Assembly: GCA_017746715.1 (NCBI GenBank)
Contig: JAGHZQ010000029.1
Span: 62,001 to 126,000 of the forward strand
Length of the DNA stretch: 64,000 nt
Direction: 5' to 3'
Origin: Cyanobacteria bacterium SBLK
GTDB taxonomy: Bacteria > Cyanobacteriota > Cyanobacteriia > Cyanobacteriales > Spirulinaceae
Positions 16,780 to 25,404 of the stretch are shown here, one piece after another. The position numbers and the translations under genes were made by a program. The notes beneath the pieces were generated by a model, which had not been told where the DNA came from, ran no database searches, and saw only the letters and a program-made list of their open reading frames with translations. Within the stretch, counting starts at the first letter, position 1; every line of letters starts with the position of its first letter.

Positions 16780-18384
16780 TTAACTCATCTCAATTTCGGG
16801 TTTGTAGATGGGACTATAACCCGGTAAAATGCGAACGCAAGACTGGGTAAAACGGAGTGTTAAGGATAGTCGCACTCGTCCGCTCGTATTGCGGAGCGAT
16901 CGGTGGACTAAACGATCTGAAAATAATATAAATTCTCCCGGATGAAGCACCACCGACAATGCTTTCTTTTCCAGATCGTTATCGATTTTAAAAAAATGAT
17001 TGCCACTAAAAGGGTCTGACATTGTTACACAACAGTTATCTTCTTTTTGATACTTTTTTGATATATATTGAAATCCATTCAATTCATTAACTTCTGTAAG
17101 AGCAACATAAGCATTAATACTTTTTCCATATCCTTTAAGAAGTTTGGGGTAAGAGTCTTGATGCCAGAGAGGAATTAATTGTTGAGATGGATAACTCATC
17201 CAAATTTCCGAACGCCACAAAACGATATTTTTTCCTAAATGTTCTCGTACTTTTTCTAACAACTTTTCATTCTGGCACAATTTCAAAACAGCATTAGAAT
17301 CAAGATGTCGCTCCATATAAAACTCTTTTTTCCACAGTTGCATCAACAGCAAAAAAATAGAGCCAAATTTTAATTGTATGAAAGATTTAAAAAAGCTATT
17401 TATTAAGATATGATGTGGCGCTTTTGGCAATACATTTTCTGAAATATTTTTTCTCAAATTGTCAACTTCATTTTGTTGCAGGGCTAGAGAATACGATCCA
17501 AAAATTTCATCTTCAGAATCGTAGTTATTGATGATTTTGCTTTTGCCATTGTTTAATCCAGTCCACTCTAGGCTGCGTTCCCATAATTCTTGACTGAGTA
17601 TTTGAGATTGGGCTAACTTCGGTAGTTCAATTTCTCGAGCTTTGCGATCGAAAAATTTTCCGCTAATTCCTTCTAAATGGGCAGAAGTTGCACAAAATAA
17701 TGCACTATAGGCTCCTTGTTCTGGAGAAACACCAATCCCGATATATTTGCTCAGGCGATGCCAGATGGTGATATTTGATTGTACGAATCCCGGATGAATG
17801 GCACTAATTGACAAACTTGAATCTTGGCATTTTTCGGACAATTCTCGAACTAATAATAAGAGACAGAGCTTTGAGATAGCATAGAGTTGCAAAAAGTTCA
17901 TCGGAGTCTTTTTCTCGACTAAATCCCAATGAATTGATTTAGGTTGTTTCGCCAGATCGGAAGCCACCATAATTATTCTACCTGATGCCGATTTTTTTAG
18001 ATTTTCTAATAGTAAATAAGTTAAGAGGAAATGACCTAAATAATTCGTTCCCCAAATCAACTCAAATCCTTCTTTTGTTATCCCTCTGTTATTGAAAATA
18101 CCGGCATTATTGACCAAGATATCTAGAGGAAGATTTCTGGTTTGAAAGAGTTCCACAAATCTGCGAACGGAGTCGAGAGAAGCAAGATCGAGAGGTAAAC
18201 ACTCAATCTGCAAATTACCCGTGGTTTTCCGAATGAAATCTACTGCTTTCGCACCTTTATTTGGGGAACGACAAGCAATGAATACGCGGGCGTTCATTTT
18301 GGCTAAACCCACTGCTGTCATTAACCCGACTCCGGAGTTCCCACCCGTAACGATACATACCTTTTGCCGATCGCGCTCTGTCAT
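16780..18384 (-). CDS. Short-chain dehydrogenase fused to PhyH-like dioxygenase
   Basis: A 534-residue two-domain protein. Residues 8-285 are a short-chain dehydrogenase of the retinol-dehydrogenase/protochlorophyllide-reductase-like branch: TGGNSGVG at 13-20, NNAG at 92-95, catalytic YAISK at 168-172. Residues about 300-525 look like a phytanoyl-CoA-type Fe(II)/2-oxoglutarate dioxygenase, with the metal motif H408-x-D410 (LWHQD), a distal H494 (DRLVHRS) and an arginine at 503/505 for 2-oxoglutarate. All catalytic residues of both halves seem intact, so one polypeptide may hydroxylate a substrate and oxidise or reduce the product. Codon use is more AT-rich in the C-terminal half. Substrate unknown; no pathway genes adjoin. 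Confidence 0.8.
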   Translation of the reverse strand: MTERDRQKVCIVTGGNSGVGLMTAVGLAKMNARVFIACRSPNKGAKAVDFIRKTTGNLQIECLPLDLASLDSVRRFVELFQTRNLPLDILVNNAGIFNNRGITKEGFELIWGTNYLGHFLLTYLLLENLKKSASGRIIMVASDLAKQPKSIHWDLVEKKTPMNFLQLYAISKLCLLLLVRELSEKCQDSSLSISAIHPGFVQSNITIWHRLSKYIGIGVSPEQGAYSALFCATSAHLEGISGKFFDRKAREIELPKLAQSQILSQELWERSLEWTGLNNGKSKIINNYDSEDEIFGSYSLALQQNEVDNLRKNISENVLPKAPHHILINSFFKSFIQLKFGSIFLLLMQLWKKEFYMERHLDSNAVLKLCQNEKLLEKVREHLGKNIVLWRSEIWMSYPSQQLIPLWHQDSYPKLLKGYGKSINAYVALTEVNELNGFQYISKKYQKEDNCCVTMSDPFSGNHFFKIDNDLEKKALSVVLHPGEFILFSDRLVHRSLRNTSGRVRLSLTLRFTQSCVRILPGYSPIYKPEIEMS

Positions 18385-19105
18385 TGAATGTCCACTATTT
18401 TTGCTGCAATTGTAGCAGATCCCTTTGTTCTATGCGATCGCGCTGTATTATCTTTCTAGAATTATCGATATATTTGCAAACATCTCGTTCTTGAAATCTC
18501 AAAAATCGATAGATGCTGGGAGAACTCACCCCCTAACCCCTCCCAAGAGTAAGAACTATTCATCAGAGAAAGAAAAACTAAAATAATGTTGGTTCGGGTT
18601 AAAAAGATGCAATTATTAAAAACGTCAGGATGTTGATAAATCTTTGCTAAGAACCGTAAGTTTTCTGGGGGGCTAGCCCCACTTCGGCGCTGCTCAGTGA
18701 CCGCCCAGACCCCAACAGTGCGCGTTCCCTCTCTTGGTGCGCGTTCCCTTGCGACTTTCGTCGTCGCGGGGTCGCACCGCTTGCGTCTTACGCCGACGCG
18801 GGGTCTGACCGCAAACCCCCCCCGTAGGCTACGCTTGCCCGGCCAGTTCGATTGTTGGTTCGAGAAATTAAAAAGCATTAAGTTATAATTGTGAAAATAT
18901 TTTTTCTTGTTTCAATGAATAGTCCCCGCCTCCCAAGAGGGAGACCAGAGAGGCATTTATGAGCCAACAATAACCGAATCAACTTCCTCTAAGCCCTCAA
19001 GTTAACATTTGGGAACGTTGGGGGCTATGGATATTGTTTAAACAGACTGTACATTCAACTCTTCCCACTCTTACCCGAGCGATCGCGCTCTTCTCTTAAA
19101 CTCAA
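18385..19105. other. Intergenic region with GC-rich composite repeat
   Basis: No credible gene lies in this 720-base gap. From about 18666 to 18845 the GC content jumps and the sequence is a mosaic of short repeats: GTGCGCGTTCCCT occurs twice, GCGGGGTC twice, and the dispersed element CACTTCGGCGCTGCTCAGTG is at 18680-18699. The open minus-strand frame across it (18462-18878) yields Arg/Ala-rich translation that I take as repeat-derived. A C-rich CCCCTAACCCCTCCCAAGAG motif is at about 18530. Confidence 0.7.
18680..18699 (+). repeat. Dispersed 20-bp element, copy 1
   Basis: CACTTCGGCGCTGCTCAGTG. Related copies are at 39581-39600 and 54066-54085 (reverse orientation) and 51266-51285 and 51328-51347 (same orientation). 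Confidence 0.75.
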
Positions 19106-21196
19106 TTATTCCTCGTCAGAATCCAGAATTTTCACCCTTGCGAATTTTAACCCCGTAACGCCGGGTAGGGGTTCGATCGCGCCAGACTCAATTTGCGAAT
19201 CGATCCAGCCTTCCCGCACCAAATAACGCAAATATTGATGGTATTCCGACCATTCTTGCTCGGTTGAATAGGCGATCGTTAACATTCCGGGTTGCGTGAT
19301 CCGCGTTGAAGTTTTGGCATCAATACCTTTATCAATGCGCTTTTTGACGATTTCGTACCGCGTATCCTTCGTTCCCACGACATCAAATAGTTTTTCTGTA
19401 TGTTCGTCATGGAAAATATCGATTGTCGTATCTTGGACTAAAACCAAATGGGAAACCGCCAAGGGGAGATTGTAGTGCTTTTGTACAGCAAAACAAGTCC
19501 GAGCGCAGTCGCAAACTGCTCGTAACTGTTCGTAGCGCAAACTGTGGAGGTGGAACAAGGAAAATTGCGAAGCGATCGCGCTCCCCACATACATCATGCT
19601 GTCGATGCCGTCGGTCACTTCAATGTCGCAGTAGTGAGAAAGAATCGCTTGCATCTGTTGTTGCCATTTTCCCCACGTTTCCCGCAAGTGAGCATTAATT
19701 TGACCGATAGCGCGATCGTAGTCCTCTCGCGCGTCATAGATGCACTGATGGTCATTCTGGCACGCTTTTTCGTAGGCTTCTATGGCAGCGATCGCGGTTT
19801 CCCCGCATTGGCGAAAATAGGGAAAATAAACCTCGATATGCTCTTGTAAATATTGCTGTGCCATCGTTTCGTCTTCAACTCGGATCTGTTTGGAGAGGCG
19901 ATCCATATAGGCGAGCAAATCCGTTCGCAATTGTTGCAAAAAGGCAATTTCACGGCTGGCGAGGGCGGTATCCGCGATCGCCAGTGCCAAGTCAAACTGT
20001 GCCAGCAAGTCTTTCTGAATGGCTTGATTGCGGATTTTGGAGGAACCGCGAATATCGGAAATACTGTAGAGGGGATAAACTTTCTCAAAGACGATCCGTT
20101 TGGGAGAAAGTCCCAAACTGCGCCGCTCGCTTTCTTGTTGGAAGCGCCAAGCAACCGAGGGATGCACCCGGGTGAAATGTTCGCGATGAGCCTGACGTAA
20201 CGCCGTTTTCAAGGGTGCAATCAGACTTTGGGCGCGGAGGGCATCGAGTCGATCGAAACAATTACCGCGATCGCTCCCCAAAATGACCGTGCCTAACAAT
20301 TGTCCCTCGCTTTCACTTTGTCCCTCCCAACGCAAGGGAATTAAGAGTAAGGAACGGCAATCTCGTCGCCATAATTCCTCCTCGATTGCCGAAGCATTAT
20401 TCTTTTTTAAGTCAGGGACGTTCCAGATGCGATTGGCTTGAATTGCCCGTTGTAGTTGAGAATTAGCAAAACTGTCCCATGTCAGCGTATCGATCGACTC
20501 AACGCGATCGCCCTGACAGATGAATAATTGCAAGTTTTCCCGTTTGAGGCTGAGAATGGCAGTGAGAGAGGTGCGAAAGAGCGATCGCATCAACCGCGCT
20601 ACTGTTGTAAATGCCTCGGGGTCGCTGGTGATATCTTGGGGATCGATGAGGGCTTGGATTAAGTTTTGTAGGGTTTCGCGATCGCTGACATCCAACCCTT
20701 CCCAAAGTAATTGACCCGTCAGACGATAATTATTCCATTGAATTTGTGCCTCTAATGCTTCTTGGGAGGGAATTTCGCCATTTTTCAGATCCATGTCTGC
20801 AAACTCGTCGATCTCGGGATTGATGCGTTCGACGTGGAGGTGTTGCGATCGCAGCCAAAATTGTACGATTCGGGGTTCTCCCCCGAGGGCGCTTTTCAAG
20901 ATAGCGGTTTGGGGTTCGTCGAGCAACCGCCAGCGATCGGCTTCGATCCCGCAGAGATCCCGCAATACTAAAGGGAGTAAATGCAGGCGATAGAGTTTTT
21001 CTCGGGCGATCGCGTCAAAATCCGCAAACAGATCGAACAGGCAAATATTTTGTTCTTTAACCTCTCCCTCGGGAGCAACCAGCCCGGTTAAGCGACAAAA
21101 TGCCTCATTGCCATAGAGGAGGGTAAAATCTTGAGGATCGAGTATGGCTTGGAGAAGTTTGCTTTGTCGTTCGGTTTGAGCCAGCCAGTGAGTCAT
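19106..21196 (-). CDS. Large GAF-like domain protein of unknown function
   Basis: A 696-residue protein from the ATG at 21196 (the frame extends 21 codons to a GTG at 21259). The N-terminal 100 residues resemble a PAS-like sensor (ILDPQDFTLLYGNEAFCRLTG). Residues about 195-340 look like a GAF domain. The C-terminal half is mostly helical and contains RIVFEKVYPLYSISDIRGSSKIRNQAIQKDL; a phrase like this is found in large GAF proteins of Bacteroidetes and cyanobacteria whose role is unknown. No kinase, cyclase or DNA-binding output domain is visible. It lies downstream of, and on the same strand as, the dipeptide transporter operon, about 140 bases after dppF. Confidence 0.65.
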   Translation of the reverse strand: MTHWLAQTERQSKLLQAILDPQDFTLLYGNEAFCRLTGLVAPEGEVKEQNICLFDLFADFDAIAREKLYRLHLLPLVLRDLCGIEADRWRLLDEPQTAILKSALGGEPRIVQFWLRSQHLHVERINPEIDEFADMDLKNGEIPSQEALEAQIQWNNYRLTGQLLWEGLDVSDRETLQNLIQALIDPQDITSDPEAFTTVARLMRSLFRTSLTAILSLKRENLQLFICQGDRVESIDTLTWDSFANSQLQRAIQANRIWNVPDLKKNNASAIEEELWRRDCRSLLLIPLRWEGQSESEGQLLGTVILGSDRGNCFDRLDALRAQSLIAPLKTALRQAHREHFTRVHPSVAWRFQQESERRSLGLSPKRIVFEKVYPLYSISDIRGSSKIRNQAIQKDLLAQFDLALAIADTALASREIAFLQQLRTDLLAYMDRLSKQIRVEDETMAQQYLQEHIEVYFPYFRQCGETAIAAIEAYEKACQNDHQCIYDAREDYDRAIGQINAHLRETWGKWQQQMQAILSHYCDIEVTDGIDSMMYVGSAIASQFSLFHLHSLRYEQLRAVCDCARTCFAVQKHYNLPLAVSHLVLVQDTTIDIFHDEHTEKLFDVVGTKDTRYEIVKKRIDKGIDAKTSTRITQPGMLTIAYSTEQEWSEYHQYLRYLVREGWIDSQIESGAIEPLPGVTGLKFARVKILDSDEE

Positions 21197-21336
21197 CTTG
21201 GTTGTGGGAGCGTGAAGGATTGAATTGGCGTTGAAATAGAGGGGTCGCTTAATCGACACTTAAATAGTAACAAGCGCCCTCAAAAGAACGCTATCCTCAT
21301 TCGAGAGAATCTCCCATCCATCCGGTCAAAATTTCG

Positions 21337-22338
21337 TCAACCTTCCGTTTGATTTTCGGGAAAATGACAGGCAACAGCGCGATCGCTGTCTTTGGATAAC
21401 AATAAGGGCATGGTTTGATAGCATTGTTCGCTTTCTTTAAAACACCGTCCGTAAAAGCGACAAATATGCGGATCGGGATCGATGGGGCTTCTCGGTTCGC
21501 CTTGGAGACGAACGGTGCAATGACGTGAATTAGCATGGGGAATAGCGGCAATTAGGGCTTGGGTATACGGGTGCAAAGGTTGGCGAAAAAGGGCGCGCGT
21601 ACTGCCAATTTCTACAATTTTCCCTAAATACATGACGATGACGCGATCGCACAACAAGCGAACGACGTTGAGATCGTGGGAGACAAACAAATAACTCATT
21701 CCCAATGTTTGCTGCAAATCTGCTAAAAGGCGCAAGATAATGGCTTGTACGGAAACATCTAAAGCTGAGGTGGGTTCGTCGAGGATCAAGAGTTTGGGGT
21801 TGAGGGCGATGGCGCGAGCAATTCCCACTCTCGCTTTTTGTCCGCCGGAAAGCTGATGGGGAAAGCGAGTGAGAAGATTTTGCGGCAAACCGACGCGATC
21901 GGCGAGTTCTTCTACGCGCTTTCGCAGGCGATCGCCTCGGGAGATAGTTCCCCATCGCTTTAAAGGTTCGGCAATGCTGTCAAAGGCAGTAAAGCGAGGG
22001 TTTAAGCTATCGTGGGGATCTTGGAAGACCAATTGGATCTGCGATCGCGCCCCATGACGGGAAAATTCTCGGGCGGGAATGCGAGCGATATTTTCTCCAT
22101 CAAACCAAATATTCCCGCCTGTCGGATCGATTAAGCGAGTAATGAGACGGACGAGGGTTGATTTTCCGCACCCCGATTCTCCCACAAGTCCCACGCTTTC
22201 CCTCGCAGCTAGAGAAAAGCTCGCATCATCCACTGCATGAAGCAAATGGGAGGGCGATTGATTTCCAAACCCCTTAAACATACGATTTTGCGTCGGGAAA
22301 AATTTCTTTAAATTGTTAACTTCTAAAATATTCGTCAT
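21337..22338 (-). CDS. dppF: Dipeptide/oligopeptide ABC transporter ATPase (DppF-like)
   Basis: A 333-residue ATPase with Walker A GESGCGKST, signature LSGGQKARVGIARA and Walker B LLILDEPTSALD, and the C-terminal oligopeptide-ATPase extension with CRFYGRC. It energises uptake of peptides or similar solutes together with the DppD-like ATPase encoded 61 bases upstream. Fifth and last gene of the minus-strand operon dppA-B-C-D-F. The peptide substrate is inferred from family; related systems also move nickel or glutathione. Confidence 0.9.
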   Translation of the reverse strand: MTNILEVNNLKKFFPTQNRMFKGFGNQSPSHLLHAVDDASFSLAARESVGLVGESGCGKSTLVRLITRLIDPTGGNIWFDGENIARIPAREFSRHGARSQIQLVFQDPHDSLNPRFTAFDSIAEPLKRWGTISRGDRLRKRVEELADRVGLPQNLLTRFPHQLSGGQKARVGIARAIALNPKLLILDEPTSALDVSVQAIILRLLADLQQTLGMSYLFVSHDLNVVRLLCDRVIVMYLGKIVEIGSTRALFRQPLHPYTQALIAAIPHANSRHCTVRLQGEPRSPIDPDPHICRFYGRCFKESEQCYQTMPLLLSKDSDRAVACHFPENQTEG

Positions 22339-22399
22339 TTGTTATTTGTTGTTGGTGTCTCCTCTCTTGGGTGGGTTTGGGTTTAGGTTATTACTCTTT

Positions 22400-23389
22400 T
22401 TACTCAAAAGGATGCTGACAGGTTACAAGATGATTATTGCCGATTAATTTTTGTTCTAAGGGTATTTCATCGCATTGGGAAGAGGCGCGATCGCAACGAT
22501 GGCGAAAGCGGCACAAGGGAAGTTCTCCTCGCAAGTCCGGTAAATTGCCCGGAATGGGAACGAGATGCGCCAAATCTTTTTCGGGAGCGGGGGTGGCGGC
22601 GATTAATTTTGCCGTGTAAGGATGGCGGGGATGCTGGAATAAGTCCGCCGTTTTTGCGGTTTCTACGATGTGACCCGCGTGCATGACTATCAAGCGATCG
22701 CAGTATTGGGCGGCGATTTCGAGATCGTGAGTAATTAAGAGCGTCGCCATGTGAGTTTTGGTGGCGAGTTCGACAATCAAGTCCATAACTGCTGCTTGAG
22801 TGGTAACGTCTAACCCTGTTGTCGGTTCGTCGGCGATTGCCAACCGAGGAGAACAAGCCAAAGCAAGGGCGATCGTCACCCGTTGGCACATCCCCCCGGA
22901 AAGTTCGTCGGGATAGGCACAATAGCGCCGTGAAGGGTCTCCAATGCGAACGAGGGATAAAAGTTCTAAGGCTCTCTCTCGGCGCTGTTTGGAGGCTAAA
23001 TTCGTATGGGCCTGCAAAACATCTTCAATTTGTCGTCCGATTTTGCGGATGGGATTGAGTGCCGCACGAGGATTTTGGCAAATCATCGATAATTCTTTGC
23101 CTCGTTTTTGACGTAATTGCGATCGCTTAATTTTTAAGAGATCCGTGCCATCAAAAAGAATGCGTCCCGAGGTAATTTTTCCGGCGCGATCGAGGATTCC
23201 CATGATAGCAAAAGCAAGGACGGATTTACCCGAGCCGCTTTCCCCAACAATGCCGACAATTTCTCCAGTCTGAATGTCAACACTAATATTTTCGAGGGCG
23301 CGAACCGTTCCCGTGCGAGTGCGAAACTCAACAGAAAGGCGATCGACGGCGAGTAAGGTTTCTCTGATTGGTTTAAATTGCATCTTCAA
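22400..23389 (-). CDS. dppD: Dipeptide/oligopeptide ABC transporter ATPase (DppD-like)
   Basis: A 329-residue ATPase with Walker [10 protein letters not shown], a signature with an unusual methionine and cysteine ([14 protein letters not shown]), Walker [13 protein letters not shown], and a C-terminal CRFRHRC extension typical of the DppD/OppD subfamily, where cysteines may bind an iron-sulphur cluster. Pairs with DppF. It follows the dppC gene by about 35 bases that contain a GAATTTT-type AT-rich repeat. Confidence 0.9.
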   Translation of the reverse strand: MKMQFKPIRETLLAVDRLSVEFRTRTGTVRALENISVDIQTGEIVGIVGESGSGKSVLAFAIMGILDRAGKITSGRILFDGTDLLKIKRSQLRQKRGKELSMICQNPRAALNPIRKIGRQIEDVLQAHTNLASKQRRERALELLSLVRIGDPSRRYCAYPDELSGGMCQRVTIALALACSPRLAIADEPTTGLDVTTQAAVMDLIVELATKTHMATLLITHDLEIAAQYCDRLIVMHAGHIVETAKTADLFQHPRHPYTAKLIAATPAPEKDLAHLVPIPGNLPDLRGELPLCRFRHRCDRASSQCDEIPLEQKLIGNNHLVTCQHPFE

Positions 23390-23395
23390 TTAAAC

Positions 23396-23422
23396 AAATT
23401 TTGAATTCTGAATTTTGAATTG
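23396..23422. repeat. GAATTTT-type AT-rich repeat
   Basis: Three to four imperfect copies of the heptamer GAATTTT/GAATTCT fill the space between dppD and dppC. It is the same unit as at 4611-4640. Confidence 0.6.
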
Positions 23423-23424
23423 AA

Positions 23425-24270
23425 CTATGTTCTTTTTCTCGGATCGACTGAATCTCTTAAACCATCTCCAAGGAGATTGAAACAAAAAACCGCAAACATT
23501 AAAGCCAGTCCGGGGAATATTGCCAGCCACCATTCTCCAGAGATAATATAAGTTGCACCTTCTGCGACCATAATTCCCCATTCAGGAGTGGGAGGGCGAA
23601 CTCCCAAACCAATAAAAGAAAGTCCGGCAGCATTGAGAATTGCCCAACCCATATTCAGAGAAATATGTACCATCATGACAGGTAACGCATTAGGAAAAAG
23701 ATATCTAGCCATAATTTGCCAGTCGTTATTACCGGATAATTTTGCGGCTTCGATATAACCCGCTTTTTTTATAATCAAAACTTCCGAACGAATAACGCGA
23801 GCATAAAGTGGCAGATTAATAATTGCTGTAGCATAGATAATATTTTCTACCGTGTTTCCCAAGGCGGCAACAATTCCCATTGCTAAAACAAAGAGGGGAA
23901 ACGCCATAATTGTATCGATAATGCGCCCAACAATATTATCGATCCAGCTTCCCCAATATCCTGCTAATACTCCTAAGATACTTCCTGCAAAGAAAGAAAG
24001 AAAAACTGCCGTAATCGAAATCCCCAAATCCAAACGAGTTGCAGCGATCGCCCGGCTTAAGATATCTCGTCCTAGCTGATCGGTACCGAACCAATGTTGC
24101 AGAGAAGGTGGAGAAAGAGCGATCGCAGAATTGGTTTCAAGAGGATCGTAAGGCGAGATCGGATTGCCAAATACTGCCAGCACAACCAATGCAACGAACA
24201 TCAAAAATGCCGCTAAAGTTAGTGCATTTTCTTGGAGAATATAACGAGTCTGTCGAATTGAAAGAGCCAT
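23425..24270 (-). CDS. dppC: Dipeptide ABC transporter permease (DppC-like)
   Basis: A 281-residue inner-membrane permease from the ATG at 24270; an in-frame ATG at 24345 would overlap dppB and adds residues unlike the family. It has the N-terminal helix, the periplasmic segment PLETNSAIALSPPSLQHWFGTDQLGRDILSR characteristic of DppC/OppC, and the EAA-type loop ahead of PNALPVMM. It forms the channel with DppB. Ends with DSVDPRKRT. Confidence 0.9.
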   Translation of the reverse strand: MALSIRQTRYILQENALTLAAFLMFVALVVLAVFGNPISPYDPLETNSAIALSPPSLQHWFGTDQLGRDILSRAIAATRLDLGISITAVFLSFFAGSILGVLAGYWGSWIDNIVGRIIDTIMAFPLFVLAMGIVAALGNTVENIIYATAIINLPLYARVIRSEVLIIKKAGYIEAAKLSGNNDWQIMARYLFPNALPVMMVHISLNMGWAILNAAGLSFIGLGVRPPTPEWGIMVAEGATYIISGEWWLAIFPGLALMFAVFCFNLLGDGLRDSVDPRKRT

Positions 24271-24301
24271 AGTAGAGATAAGACATGCCTTGTCCTTGGA
24301 G

Positions 24302-25324
24302 TTAAATATTTGCTCTAGGATCGATAATTCCATAGAGAATATCAATCGCTAAATTGAGGAAAATATAGAGAAATGCCATTGTTAATACAAATCCCTGTAC
24401 GGGAGTATAGTCTGAAGTAATTAGTGCTTCTACCGCATAAGAGCCAACTCCCGGCCAAGCAAACACTTTTTCAACTAGAATATTTGCACCTAATAGAAAT
24501 GAAAAAACAACTCCTATTGTGGTAATAATAGGCAACAAAGCATTGCGAAAGGCATAAGTAAAGAGGATTTTAACTGGAGACAAACCATGGCTTTTTGCCA
24601 TGCGAATAAAATCGCTAGCTAAAATGGAAATCATGGAAGCTCTCGTCACCCTAGCAAGAGGAGCAAGGGCAAAAATACCTAAAGTTATGGCAGGTAAAAT
24701 GAGATGCTGAAAAGCAATGATAAAAAGCGGGAAATTTCTGCTAACTAAACTATCAATGAGATAAAAACCCGTAAAATGTTGAGGAGGAGAAGAAAGTAAA
24801 TCTAAGCGTCCGACTGGTGCTGGAGCAATTCCTAAAAGAAAGTAGAAAATATAGACCAATAAAAGACCGGTGAAAAAGGTCGGCAAGGAAACACCAGCAG
24901 TTGAGATAAAACGAGAAAGATGATCCAACCACGAATTGGGTTTTAATGCTGCTAGAATTCCCAGAGGAATAGCAATAATAAATGCAAAGAAAACTCCTGC
25001 CAGTGTTAATTCTAACGAAGCAGGCAAACGCGTTATAAGATCGTAAATAACAGTTTGTCCGGTCGTTAAAGAAGTACCTAAATCTCCCCGCACTAAATTG
25101 CTAATATAGATAAAAAACTGCTCGAACCCGCTTTTATCTAATCCTAATGTCTCTCTAACTTGTGCGATCGCTTCCGGTGTTGCCGATGCACCGGCAAAAA
25201 AAGCAGCCGGATCTCCGGGTAACATTCGGGTCATTATAAAACTAACAATAATGACTCCGATTACACTCGGAATTGCTGATAATAATCGTTTTAAGATGAA
25301 TTGAAGTGTTGAATGTTTTGACAT
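24302..25324 (-). CDS. dppB: Dipeptide ABC transporter permease (DppB-like)
   Basis: A 340-residue permease starting at ATG 25324 (frame open to an ATG at 25357). It opens with FILKRLLSAIPSVIGVIIVSFIMTRMLPGDP, a hallmark of the DppB family, and has six hydrophobic helices with the cytoplasmic EAA-type loop around MAKSHGLSPVKILFTYAFRNALLP. It ends with ILYGIIDPRANI, also typical of the family. dppC follows 31 bases later. Confidence 0.9.
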   Translation of the reverse strand: MSKHSTLQFILKRLLSAIPSVIGVIIVSFIMTRMLPGDPAAFFAGASATPEAIAQVRETLGLDKSGFEQFFIYISNLVRGDLGTSLTTGQTVIYDLITRLPASLELTLAGVFFAFIIAIPLGILAALKPNSWLDHLSRFISTAGVSLPTFFTGLLLVYIFYFLLGIAPAPVGRLDLLSSPPQHFTGFYLIDSLVSRNFPLFIIAFQHLILPAITLGIFALAPLARVTRASMISILASDFIRMAKSHGLSPVKILFTYAFRNALLPIITTIGVVFSFLLGANILVEKVFAWPGVGSYAVEALITSDYTPVQGFVLTMAFLYIFLNLAIDILYGIIDPRANI

Positions 25325-25404
25325 TTGAATAATATTATGAATTTCGAGCTCCCTCACTCCCCCTTTTTAAGGGAGAGGTTAGAGTATATTTTGATATTAG
25401 ATCG

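Noticed and set aside
18462..18878. A 138-codon minus-strand frame across the GC-rich island
   Set aside because: Most of it is translated repeat with Arg/Ala-rich runs, and the ends are AT-rich non-coding sequence; it has no domain or ribosome binding site.
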